A stretch of DNA of 64,000 nt from Seriola aureovittata (taxonomy: Eukaryota > Chordata > Actinopteri > Carangiformes > Carangidae): the NCBI RefSeq assembly GCF_021018895.1, contig NC_079382.1:20878001-20942000 (forward strand), written 5' to 3'. This document shows positions 48,787 through 61,300 of this stretch, piece after piece; within the stretch, counting starts at the first letter, position 1; each line of letters begins with the position of its first letter. Under the pieces are notes generated by a model. The model was given only the letters and a program-made list of their open reading frames with translations, ran no database searches and was not told the origin of the DNA. Made by a program: the position numbers and the translations under genes.

Positions 48787-51235
48787 TTGGTGGTCACTCT
48801 GCTGCACCCTCATTACACTTGGCAGCAGTGTGTACAGTCGTAACCTCTGCATCTATAAGCAGGACTTGGACAGCTGATGTATTTTCTCCCTCTTCCTCTT
48901 TCTCAGATTGTCTCTCTGCCTCGTTCTCTCTCTGCCAGCTCCCGCCGCCACGCTGTCGGATTCACGGCGCACACTGAAATACTGTTAAATTAGCTAAGTA
49001 TACAGTGAAATGTCTCCTCTGGAAGACTTGTGTTTGTATATCCCGTGACCTCGGCACACCTTTTTATATTGCAATCAGCGGAATTAGCCTAGAGCTAAAA
49101 GCACTCTGAAGCTTTTCTTTAAAAACCGTGACCTACTGGGGCTCGTAGCCGTCGGGTAACAAACATTTTACACTGCTGTCTTTTGAAGTGGGTATGAAAG
49201 GACCTAAATTTAACTTGGATAAAAGCTCAGTCTTTCATGAAAACATACTCAAACTCTCCTAAATGTGTTTTCCACTTATTTGTTTCTGCTCAATCTTTGG
49301 ACGGAAAACTTGTTTTTTGTTTTTTTCAGTCTGACCTGAAAAACACAAGTTCCACCTACATGTGCCCACCAGCACCAACCACTGTAATCACCGTCTGAGA
49401 GCGAACCACCACCCACCTCCACCTTGAGGAATCAAGAGAGAGAGAGGAGAAGTGAGGTGTTGCCGCCACTGGAAGCCGGAGACTCCTGGTGTCAGTATCA
49501 AGGGCCTCGCTGAGATCCGCTTCTGCACGTGTTGTATTTTTATAGCCTGAAGTCGGGTTTGGATCGGCTGTACTTTCATAACTTGAAACACTCAAAGGTA
49601 ACTACATTCATTACAACTTGGGTTTTATTTTCAGTTTTCGAAACATGAGCAGTCAAATTAAGTTGTACAGTGAGTTGGCTGAATCTCAGTTTAGTCAAAT
49701 TTATTTCAAAGAGAAGAAGAAAAAAAAAAAAAAAGGCTACTGGCAAAATAATTATCCAAACATGCACCACAGCTTGCGTCCCGACCCCCCGGTTCAATTT
49801 TGACTGACTGTACTTGTAGTACCAATAAAACCGATGGCAGGAGCCTCTAAAATAAAACTGCAGTGCTTATAAATCACAGTTAATGTGCAACTGCCAATGG
49901 GATTTTTTTTAAAAGCTGCATTAATTGATTCTTTGGCCACTTGAGGGCAGCACAACAAACTGTAAACACATCACTGGTCATTTATCACCTTGTAAAGCAC
50001 GGCGACCGTTTCCTGTTGGCACATCCAGGAGGAGCAGAGGGTCGAGTGTTTGGCCACATGACCATTTATACATAACATCATGTCTCGCCTCCTCTCTCTA
50101 TAACAGCAGGCCTGTGGCGCTGTCAATTAGCCTGTTTCAAGCATGAACCAGCTTTAAGTCACAGGATGAAGGTTTCAAAATAAAGTCCAGGGTAAGGGGA
50201 GTAATCTGATTACTGAGCTGTTGCATGTGCACATGGATTGTATAGTAACCCGGTTATTACAGTGCATATTAACATGCACTTCCTGCATACCCTGAGCAGC
50301 CTGGTTTCTCGTGTGTGCTTGCAAACCCTGCTGAATGTTACTCTTTTCAGATGCATTTAAGAAAACAAAAAGGATTAATATTAACAAGCGTCTCGCGTTT
50401 TGTTCGGCGACGTCTTCAAAGCAAATTTTCCACACAGTCAAACAGCACGGCGTCATAAGTTCAGCTGTTTGAAGTCGCAGGAGAGAAGCGTTCGCTGCTG
50501 CTGAGACAATGTGTTTACTAACGGACCTCGACTTGATTACAATTCAAAGAGGCAGTCCCACAATGCTTATTCACTGTGGAAATATGACCCAAATTTTTGT
50601 CAGGGAAGCTGTGCTTTGAAGTTTATAAATTAGACTGGGGGAACTTTTATTCTTCCTTTTAGAAGAAGGCAGCTTATCAAACATTTTTTTTCTTTATTTG
50701 ATTTTTTAATATTAAAGCCTTTAAAGACTCAATCAGCCACATATCTGGCCTTGTCATGAAGCAACTTTTAGACGCAGACTTAATAGAAGGTCATTCAGAG
50801 TGAACACAGCAGCATATTTCAGAAAGAGAGCATGTTGTAAAGAAATACGGCTCTTGAGAATGACATCATTCCAGATTCCTGAGCCATCACACCGTGGCAG
50901 CGTAAACCGTGGAGCATCTGGGCGTTGGGTGAGTGCATGAGGCCGATCTGACTTTCGGTCTGTGAAGGAGAGCGCTCTGGTTAACCTGCTGCAAACCAGC
51001 ATCACAGAGAGATCCAGGGTTTATGTGCTGAACAACAGAACTACATTTTCTGTTTTCTTTCAGTAGATTATCTCATGTTTTAGTCATGAATGTTGAATAA
51101 ACTGAACTGAACATGTGACCAGGTTGATTTAATTTCATGTGTTTTGCACAATGTTTAAAACAAATAACCGGCTCATTCACAAAATCATCAAGATACAGTT
51201 CAAACTGTTGAGGATAAAAACAAAGAAGGCGAGGT

Positions 51236-51300
51236 AAAGGATATTTATATAGCACATTGTCAAACACAGATTCAATGTGCTTGAGGGAAATTAAAGAAAT
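51236..51300 (+). repeat. Fragment of the same 'TATATAGCACATT' teleost repeat
   Basis: Short match to the intron 6 fragment (TTATATAGCACATT, then a spaced CAATGTGCTT). Boundaries are vague. Confidence 0.4.
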
Positions 51301-51429
51301 ATGAAAAATAGCAGTAAAAGGCATAATAGGAAAACAGTATAAAAACAGATTATAAAGTAAAGCTAAACAAATGCTAATGAAATGTCAAAAGTCTATAAGT
51401 CTATAAATACAAGCTGGAAAATATGAACT

Positions 51430-51510
51430 TTAGTAAATTAACTCAGTACTGTACTTAAGCACCATTTGAAGTACTTGTGCTTTACGTAGCTATTTCCATG
51501 TTATACTAAT
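51430..51510 (+). repeat. 'ACTCAGTACTGTACTTAAG' fish repeat fragment
   Basis: AACTCAGTACTGTACTTAAG, GAAGTACTTGTGCTTTACG and ATTTCCATGTTATAC follow the order of the family seen at 25,785. Confidence 0.6.
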
Positions 51511-52944
51511 TATTGTTACTTTAACTCTAGTCGGCCTAGATCTATTTACAAAGCATGTATATCAGCTTGTATATGATATATTGTTATAGTAAATCGCTTA
51601 TACATTATACATCATTAATAATAGCTAAATTACATAATATAAAGTGGGCCGACAAATCATTTGCAGAGTACGGTCTCAGTCACTTCAGGGAAGCCCGAGC
51701 ACTTCAGTGGTGTATAAAGTGTATTTGTGTTCATGGTTCTCTCGCTCACATTCAAGCCTTTATGTGTTGATGCATAATAACAGCAGGGATGTTAATTTAA
51801 AGTTTTTTCTCAAATTTTAATGGAATCTCAAAAATGTTTGACCCATTTTAGGTAGTAGTTTGGATTTTTACTTTAATATTACAATAAACCTGCACTGACA
51901 TGACCGAGGGATTCATACTCCCACTCCAGCACAAACACATGATGTCACACACCAGCACAAACCTCTATACACACCAAAACTATTATGATTATTACCTGAA
52001 TACATTCATTTTTCTTCAGTTAGCTGAAGAAAAGAGCAGCTTTATAAATGTTGCATTGATGTGCTGGAAGCAGACGCTTAATTAGTCCTGTCCACACTGG
52101 GTCCAAGGCCCTTACAGAGGGGAATTTTACAGCAGCTCTCATTTTTGCTTTTTTTTTTTTTTACAAATGATATAATATTCAAATGGGTCAGACCAGGACA
52201 TTTCTCTGATCCATGTTCTCCATTCCCAGGGAAGATGTATCCCACCCACACACTTCTTTGAAACCGGCTGAAACCCCATCCATAATATACTTTAATCTCA
52301 TAATTTTCCTTTACCTTGAGTGGTCATTTAAATCAGAGCTTGAAGGCAGATATTATATGGAAGGAGAATCATATAATATATCCTAAAGTTTGAACAAATT
52401 TACTTAGAACTTTTCTCCTGATTCTAAAACTTAGCTCGAGGCTACTGATTAGTTTCTTCTTTACTCTCAGAGCAAAGTGTGTATTTCATCAAACTGGCAG
52501 ACCAGGCTATAGCGTCACTGTATACTGATATGGAAGCTGGTTACGGAGAGGTTATTTCAAGAAGTTCTTCATCACAGCCGGCTAAGAGAGCATACATGGC
52601 TGTGAGACATAGTCGCCCGACACAGAGAGACAGTTTTCTCATTGAGATTGTGCTTTTTTAAAAATTAACTTGCAATTAATTACATATAGGCCTGCAGTGA
52701 ATATGCATATGACATATAATTACAGTATTTCACTCCTACCAGGACTCTGCTGGCATGATGGAGTGCTTCATACAACACGGCACCATCTGTTAACATCCCT
52801 GGAAGGAATTTAATGTCTTGTAGTCTACTGCTCCCTAGAGTTTACAGATTTGCACTGCAGCTTGTGTTTGTTCCATTTACCTTTGATATGGTGTTTCACT
52901 AAAGAGCAACAGCAGGATGGACAGTTTATGACAATTTACCAATA

Positions 52945-53285
52945 ACAAACGAAATATATGTAGATATATTGATTTTCATATATGAAATACATATATACAC
53001 TATAAGAAATGAAACATGTTAATATATTGACATAAATGTCGAGCCAGTACAAATATGTATGTTTATGTATGTATGCTTATATTGTAGACATATGTTACGT
53101 AAACATATATCCATCCTAAAGTCTGAGATCACTTTCCAGGCATGGGAAAATAGACACGTTTAAAATTACTAGGAGATTTATAAGAAAATATATTTAATTT
53201 CAATATATGTACATGTACAAATTTTACTATGGGTATTTCATATATGTTATAAATTCTATCCAGAGGATGTAATATGTGATAATAA
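52945..53285 (-). repeat. Unclassified AT-rich element, copy 2 (inverted)
   Basis: Read on the minus strand: TACATCCTCTGGATA, TTATAACATATATGAAATAC, CCATAGTAAAATTTGTACAT, then GGAAAGTGATCTCAGACTTT and GGATGGATAT, in the same order as copy 1. No coding capacity. Terminal repeats were not resolved by eye. Confidence 0.75.
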
Positions 53286-53635
53286 TATTTCCCCTTATAG
53301 GTGATATCACCCTTGATATAGGGACAAATAGGCTATGTTATATATTACATTTCTGTATGGGAAACATTTCCAGCTGCAAAATAATAATATCAATTTAAGA
53401 ATCATAGCTAAACATTTTTTTCATATGTATTTATTTATTTATTTTGGTTCTTAGCTCTGATTGGTTCAACACTTACACTTCCTGCCTTCTTCAGTCAGGT
53501 TTAAAAAAAAATCTTTCATCACACTTATAGGCTAGGTTTTATTAATTGCCCCTACCTACTATTTATTCTCTTATTCTTCAGTGTGCAGTCCTTTGTCCTC
53601 ACTGATATATGTATTTCTTTATTTATAGATAGTGC
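53286..53635. other. Gene-free, AT-rich flank upstream of ufl1
   Basis: TTTA tetranucleotide-like sequence near 53,430. Nothing else supported. Confidence 0.4.
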
Positions 53636-53845
53636 AGTTTCCGGTCTGATTAAGTCAGTGCGCGAAAACGGTGGGAGGAGGAGATTTGATACTTGTGACT
53701 CACCGTCCTACGTCACTGTATGTTGACGTGTGGCTAAGTAGAGAGCTGCGGTCTTGCCAGTCAGCTAGCGCTAGCTAACACTTCTCCACAGTGAATAGTT
53801 ATCGAAAGCGTTGACAGCTGACTTGTTTTTACTAAACTTTTGATA
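53636..53845 (+). promoter_or_regulatory. ufl1: Putative ufl1 promoter and 5' UTR
   Basis: This is the region immediately upstream of the ufl1 ATG. It is richer in CpG than the flanking AT-rich DNA and has no consensus TATA box. Motifs visible by eye: an ETS-like site (reverse ACCGGAAAC, 53,637-53,645), an E2F-like GCGCGAAAAC (53,660-53,669), a CRE-like TACGTCAC (53,709-53,716) and TTGACGTGT (53,723-53,731), whose TGACGTG core matches CRE/UPRE-type elements. The transcription start cannot be placed from sequence alone; somewhere around 53,700-53,780 is plausible. Motif calls are pattern matches, not evidence of binding. Confidence 0.5.
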
Positions 53846-56800
53846 ATGGCAGCTGACTGGGAGGAAATTCGTCGGCTTGCCGCGGACTTCCAGAGAGCAC
53901 AGTTTGCTGACACAGTGCAACGGTGGGTGCAACCCGACGCTACATGCAGCTGCTAGCAGCGAAGCTAATGTTGGCTAACATTAAACAGTTCTTTTAAAAG
54001 TAACACCTACTCCTTCAGTTGTGAATTGTCTCCTTTCTGTCAACAGCTGTGGTTAATGACAACAAGAAAAAAAAAAAAAAAACACAACATATGTCTGTAA
54101 CTGGCAGGTCAACATCCCCACATGAAACTTAAAACTGTGAACCTCTCCACAGGCTGTCGGAGAGGAACTGTATTGAAATCATTGCAAAACTGGTTCAGGA
54201 GAAGAAGCTGGATGTGGTGCACACACTCGATGGGAAGGAGTATATCACCCCGGCACAGATCAGCAGGGAGATCCGAGATGAACTCTACGTCCATGGAGGT
54301 CAGTGTCACAGTCAAACACGACCTGCAATATACCTGCTGTTTTAAAAACTAGTCACTGTTGTCAGTCTGGGTCATACTCACCATGAACGATGATGAATAG
54401 TGTCACCTGGAGGATGGACAGCTATGAAGCAGTGAATCAATCCTGTCATTTTATTTCACAGGGCGAATCAACATCGTGGACCTCCAGCAGGTGTGTATTA
54501 TCAAGTTTAAAACACTGCTTTGTCCCGCACCATATGTCAATAGCAAACTGTGACCCAGACTTCATGTTATCAATAGTCCATTATCAATTAAACACCTTTT
54601 TATAAATGTTGTTATGATCCTTTTCTTTACAGATTATCAATGTGGACTGGGTCCATGTTGAAAATAGAGCAGGTGACATTGCGAAGTCTGATAAGGGGGT
54701 TCAACTTGTACTGGGACAACTTATTGATGAGTGAGTATGACACTTTTACCATGCAAATGTTGGGTTCGGGCTGCCCCAATATAATCTGTGTAATGACACT
54801 GATAATGATCTTGCTATTAAGAGACATAAGGTCTGTTTGTTCAATTAATTAACAAAAAATCACTAGAAGTATCTATTAAAGAATAAAGTTAACCAAAGAC
54901 TTAAAATGCACAGATACACAGATGTGTAGATGCACCGAAGTTGTTTCACCCTTTAGATATTCATATTTAGTTTATACACATGCAAACCTCACCTCACACA
55001 ATAAACTGAATTCATTAGGAAAATTTAATGTCCAGCTTAGTGGCTGTCAGATCTCTTGTGACATGAAAAGGCATAAACATAATAAACTCATGGTTTGAGA
55101 CTTTAATGCAGTAATTTCAGTCAGAAAATATACATATTTTATAACAACAAATAGTCATTGTAGTTCATAGTTGAGGCGCCAATATATTTTAAAGTTAATA
55201 TTTAAGTAATTCATCTGTATACAGCTGAAGAGGTGATCAGTAATTGTCATCAGCTATTAACATACTACACCGGAGATGCCTCCAGATGAACCTCTGAGCC
55301 CACGTGTGTGTTACATTATGTGTCGGCTGAGATGTTTGACATGACAACATGATCAATACATGTTCTCTGTGGGTTTCATCATAGACTGCTTGGAGAATAT
55401 CAGAACCATAAATCAACTTAAATTGAACAGAACTCTTATGCTGTCTTCCAAGAGGATGAAAAGTCAATTTTTTGACATTTTACAAAGACGTCCACTGTCA
55501 TGGACAAGCACGACAGTCGACTGAAGACACGAGTTGACGTAGAAAGAAATAATTACAGCCTTATTTCCTGCATGATAGAAGAGCAGAAAGACACTCAAAA
55601 CTTCTAATGAGGAGGGAAACGTCTTGTCTGAAAGGGTTAGCCCTTTGCTAGGAAACTGTCCAGCTGAATATAAACTGAGGTGGGAATACCTTGTGTGTCT
55701 GCAGCACGTACCTGGACCGTTTAGCTGAGGAGGTGAATGACAAACTGCAGGAGGCTGGTCTGATCAGTATTGCAGAACTGTGCAAGAGCTACGACCTCCC
55801 AGGAGATTTCTTAACTGAGGTGAGACACACTGCAGCCAGTCCTTACCTGCATGTGTTTATTAACATTTTCTATATCTGACATGTGCTTTCTAATGTAACT
55901 CAGGAGCTGTCGAAGCGTCTCGGGAAGCTTATCCAAGGAGAGATGGACCAGTACAACAGGGGAGTCATATTCACCCCAGCTTTCGTTGCTCGACACAAAG
56001 CCAGAATACGAGGGCTTTTCAGCGCCATCACAAGGTAAATGTTGTCATTATATTTCATACAACTGCACTCATTCAAGAACCACATATAAACAAATTAGTG
56101 GAATGTTTAAGTGATATAAGTCAACTTGTCTCAGTCGCCAATTTTTAATATAAACAAAGTTAACAAGTGGTCGAAGCCCGTCATACGAGCTCCATACAGA
56201 GAGTCTGCCTTTCTTCACGAGGGAAGAACGCTCAAAATGTCTTAATCTGAATTAATTTAATTAATTAAGTTTATTTATAAAGCACATTTAAAACAACCAG
56301 AGTTGACCAAAGTGCTGTATAATAATATGCAACGGAAAACGCTATCTCATGGTCTAAGACAGACATGGAACAGTTTGAAATAAAAACACAGGATGAAAGT
56401 GAAGCCGCCTTAAATAAAAATGTTGGGATGTCAATTCTGTTCATGACCGAATCTTTCAAATGTGCAGTTACTCGTGAGTAAGTCGTATCCATCAAGTTGA
56501 AACAAGTGATTTGCAGCAGGTTTGTGCATCTGAACATATAAATATGTTTGTGCACGAGATCCACTGTCTTTCCTAATTGTTTAGTTTTGTGTTTTATATT
56601 AAATAAGATCCTGTTTTTGTTTTGTTTGTTTATTTTTGCTCTGCAGACCGACACCCGTCAGCAGCATGATTGGAGCGTTTGGATTTCAAGAACATCTCCT
56701 GTACTGTGAGGAGAGACTTCCCTGATGTTTGATCGTTGTTTCATTTGACTGGCTGTTCCACAGTGTGGTTTTTTTATAATCAGATTTGGTTTTGTCGTCG

Positions 56801-58218
56801 CCAGCTGTGCTGGAGGAGTTGGTGAATACCGGACGGCTGAAAGGAAGCGTGGTCGGAGGGCGACAGGACAAAGCTGTGTACATCCCCGATATCTACTCCA
56901 AAACACAGAACACCTGGGTGGACTCTTTCCTCCAGCAGAACGGATATTTAGGTAGGTTTTATTTTATTATATTATTATTTTATATTATTATATTAATGTT
57001 CATAAAAAAAAGATAATAAAAACAATTCATGAACAGATACAATTTAAATAACAAACAATACAATAACAAACAGAAAATAATGTCAGCGGAGAGCAGGAGG
57101 AGGTTTCTCCAGGAGCGTATTTAAAGCTCTGATTTATTTTCCTTTGAATAAAATGGACTTTAATGTGTCTTTGGGGAAACAAACAATAATCACAATATAC
57201 AATACAGAGACATAAAGCAATACAGAAGACATTTAGTGCCACACAACCATACATGCATATTGCACACGTCCTGGGACAGCTGCATCTCACATTGCTGTTA
57301 TTTTACTCCTGAGGTATCAGATGAGTGTAATACACACATCGCAGTGTTTCTTTCACCTAGCGAGATCACACACTCAACTATAAATCACAGCCTTTCGCTA
57401 CGAGTATCTGTGGCGTGAGTCCTGTTAACCCCTTGCATCACATGTAAACCAGGCTTCACAGTAGCAGCACAAGTGTCTGCAGTGGTGTGTGTGTGTGTGT
57501 GATTGACGCCGTCTTCCTCCTGCAGAGTTCGATGCGTTGGTCCGACTGGGGATCCCCGACCCTTCCAGCTACATCAAAAAACGCTTCAAGTCCAACAAGC
57601 TGCTGTTCCTGAGAGCGGCCTGTGTGGGTCAGGCTCTGGTCGACCAGGTGGAGGCTTCTGTGGAGGAAGCCGTCAAGTCCGCCACGTGGACCGACATACA
57701 GGTGCTCAGCGCAGCACTGGAGTTAACTGTTTTTTACTTTAATGATTATTTCAGTTTCTCACCTACTTTCTCGTTCGGATTCGTAGCCGATTCTGCCCAG
57801 CTGCCTGTCGATGGAGGACGTCGGGATGTTGATCAACCAGGCCATGAGGAACACTGACGTCCAGTCGTCTGCCAGAGTGCTGGGAGGCACGGTCGTCGTC
57901 AGTGAGAAATTCATCAGCAACTGCCTGTCGTTATTCGATGAGGCCATGCAGCAGAAAGCTCAGAAGGTCTTCAGCTGTCGCACATTTCCATAAAAAAAAT
58001 AAATAAATAAAATCTTTGAACGTACATAATTGAAAAAACACAGCATCTAAGCTTTTCTGTGATGTTTTTTTTTCTTAGGAAGTGAAGAACAATCCAGTGT
58101 TTCTGATAACTGAGGACGATCTGAAGCAAGCGTCCATGCTGACGGAGAGCTCGGCACTTTCCAAAAAGGAAAAGAGAGAAGCTGAGCGCAGGAAGAAAGC
58201 CACAGGTTAGTTAAAACG

Positions 58219-58259
<41 letters not shown>

Positions 58260-58315
58260 CTCTCTCATCCTGAAGAGACAGAACCTGCATGACATTAATC
58301 TGGGATTACATATCG

Positions 58316-58381
<66 letters not shown>

Positions 58382-61300
58382 AGGGCAGCGGGAGCGTGAA
58401 GGCGGGTGGAGGAGGAAACGCCAGAGAGATCCGGATTCGTAAAACCAAGAAGAAAGGCCGGAGAGACGAGGACAGCGACGAGGAAACCGGACCTTCACAG
58501 CAAAGTACGCCGAGGGGCCCACAAAGCTTGTTTTACCTTCACGGGGACATGATGTCTCTATGTGCACATTAAGCCTGTTCACTGAGGCGTTTTACTGTAA
58601 CAAGAGCGTAATGGCTGCTTGGCCAGAAATCTCTCCCCTGGGTTGTTAAGCTTTTTTTTTTTTCTGTTATCATGGAAGACAAAGTTAAATGCAGTATCCC
58701 TGTGAGACTAATTAGCTTGTATATCACCTTTGCCAAGATCGTAGCAAACAGACTGAAGCCCCCTTCATGGCCCAGGAGGAGATCGTAGCTGTTTTGGAGG
58801 AGAGAGTGAGTGACTGCCCCGAAGAAATCCTCTCTGAGCTGGCAGAGCATTTAGTCAGGTAACACGCAGGTTTCTGTCTGAAGCTCGTTTTCTCCTCCGT
58901 TAGACGTGAAAACTGAGAACAGTAAGTCCACTCTCTGAATGTCTCTGCAGGCCTCTGACCAAAGCCTACCAGGAGGTGCTGCGGACGGTGTTCATGTCCT
59001 CCAGCAGCTCTCCGTCGGGGGCCAACAGGAAGAAGAGCATGAAGGATCTGCAGGAGGAGATCACCAACCTCTACAACAACATCCGACTCTTTGAGAAAGG
59101 CACCAAGTTCTTCTCTGGTAAATCCCACCATCAGCACCTTTCTAACGTAAAGAATGTAAAGAGAACAAAGTAGAGAGTGAAGTCAGAACCGAAATGATAG
59201 AGTCTGGTCTGCGAAGGATCCTGCTGCTTTGAGGCCTTTGGTTTTAACATTTGTCCCATTAGTAAATGAAACCTAATACTTACATTTAGTGTAATCCTCA
59301 GGCTCTCTGTCCGCGTTGGTTGCTACCATATTATTTTCATTACCGGCACGCAATGAATCTTGGGATAGGCTGGGCAAGGTTCCAACAGGTGGATTGTTTT
59401 CGCACCCAAATTAAGTGTTTGTTGCGTTGCCATTCCCTTCCTCTCTCCCTGCATTTCCTGTCTGTCTCGACTGTCAGTCTGCCAGTGAGAGAGAGACACA
59501 GAGAGAGACAGGAAAGTTGGGGAAAGAGACAGAGAAAGACGGAGCGAGAGAGAGGGGATGACGTGCAGCAAAGAGCCACGAGCTGGACTCAAACCCGGGT
59601 CACTGTGGTAGCGGTTAAGCCAAAAGGTCAGCCACCGGAGCGCCACACAGATTGTTAACCTAACAAGACATATTGTGTTCACGCAGATGAAACCCAGGTC
59701 CACATTGCCAAGCACATCCTGAAGACTTTGTGCACCGACGTCACTAACATCCTGGTGAACTTCCTGGCTGCGGACCTGATGATGTCTGTGGAGAACGCCA
59801 GCTCCATCACCAACGAGGTCAGGCGACGCTCCTGGTGCTTCCTTTTTCCCACGTCCTCTGTGTTTAGAAACGAAGGGAGAGATAATCACCCAAAGCGCCT
59901 GAGATCAGCCTCAGATGGAGTTAGAGTTAATTAAGACTGTGTGTCATTGTTTGAAATGCACCGCGGGACTCGTTAGTTTGGAAACGTGAATGTCTCTGAT
60001 GTGTTGCCTCAGGTCAGAGTGAAGATTTTGGGGAAACTCTCAGAGGAGACCAGAGGGCCGCTCATGAAGCTGCACAACTGCCTCAACGGCAAAGTGAGTG
60101 TGTTTCCTGTGGGTTGCATCATCAGACGGCGGCGTTAGTGCGAGGGATAGAGAGTAACTTCTTCACCTTGTGTTCATCACAGACCATTGAAGACTTTCTG
60201 ACCAACATAGAGACCTGCGCTGAGGTGTGTGGGTTCATGCTGAAGAAAGGAGACAAGAAGAAGGAGAGGTAGAGGGAACTTTTATTCGTCGTTATGGTTT
60301 TTGACTTTTTTGACTTTCAGTTTGCAGCGACGGAGTTGTGAGTGTTTGTGTTTGTGTGTTGTGTTGTGCGCAGGCAGGCCCTGTTCCTGCACCGTCAGGC
60401 TCTCGCTGAGCAGCTCAAGGACACGGAGGACCCGGCTCTGGTTCTCCACCTGACCAGCGTGCTGCTGTTCCAGGCCAGCACCCACTGCATGCTGCACGCC
60501 CCGGGCCGCTGCGTGCCTCAGATCATCGGCACGCTCACAGGCAAAATACCAACAGTACGTCTGACACTCACTGACTAAGACTCTGTGTGTAACCTGTAAT
60601 ATCACTATGATGTTGTAGGATGCTGGATTTAATGTTGCACATTCAAAATTAACATTATGAAAATAATCAGTGCACTTAAAAGACATTTATTTTTAAATAA
60701 CAGACAAACTCAATGTTACAATAATAAGATAATCTCTATATAATCTACATATAATCTATAATAACATAATTGATATGTCTTGTTTCTTTAAAAAACTATG
60801 TGATGTTGATGTTGATGCTGAGTCGCCTCAGGGATGTGAAGTGAAGGTCCAGTGGCCCCTTCCCTTACTTCCCACCCCGCTACTTCCAGCGCTGTTGCTC
60901 CACACCCACTTTCAAACTCGTGCTTCATTTTGATCTCAGCTACACACCTGTAAAGTTTCAGGACTGTATCTTGCAGTAGTTGTGATGCTAAAGTGCTGAC
61001 AAAAATAATCTGTCCACAGACAAACAAACGTATAAACACCCACCAAAATCCTCAATTTTCAAATTAAAGCTGACACCTGGCACTTTAATGATATTTTTTA
61101 TTTTACATTGTTTTTATTTAAAATTGAATGTGCTGAAGCTGAGAGCCTGAAGAACAACAACTGTCCCCAAATACTTGTGGTCTGGGTTATTGGTCCAAGT
61201 TCAGCTGGAGCTCATATGGGGCCAAATCTTTAGCCTGGGCGTCAGACGTCGATTGACTACCTGAGGTTTTTCCCACCAACAAACTTACATCCACTGACCA

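Larger units (their letters stand above)
48785..52944. other. Gene-free stretch
   Basis: Repeat fragments at 51,236-51,300 and 51,430-51,510, poly(A)/poly(T) runs near 49,718 and 52,150. No coding exon recognised. Confidence 0.5.

Noticed and set aside
1..53635. Expected upstream neighbour fut9 coding exon
   Set aside because: FUT9 has a single coding exon of about 1.1 kb; no open frame of that size exists in the window.
58047..58582. Minus-strand frames rich in Arg-Glu repeats
   Set aside because: These are the antisense of the intron 11 (CT)n microsatellite plus ufl1 exons 11-12.
59575..59650. Possible tRNA gene (B-box-like motif)
   Set aside because: No cloverleaf can be drawn, and the B box is followed by a SINE body, so it was annotated as a SINE head.
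59323..59889. 188-residue open frame on the minus strand
   Set aside because: It runs antisense through ufl1 exon 15 and the intron 14 SINE, so its openness comes from those sequences.
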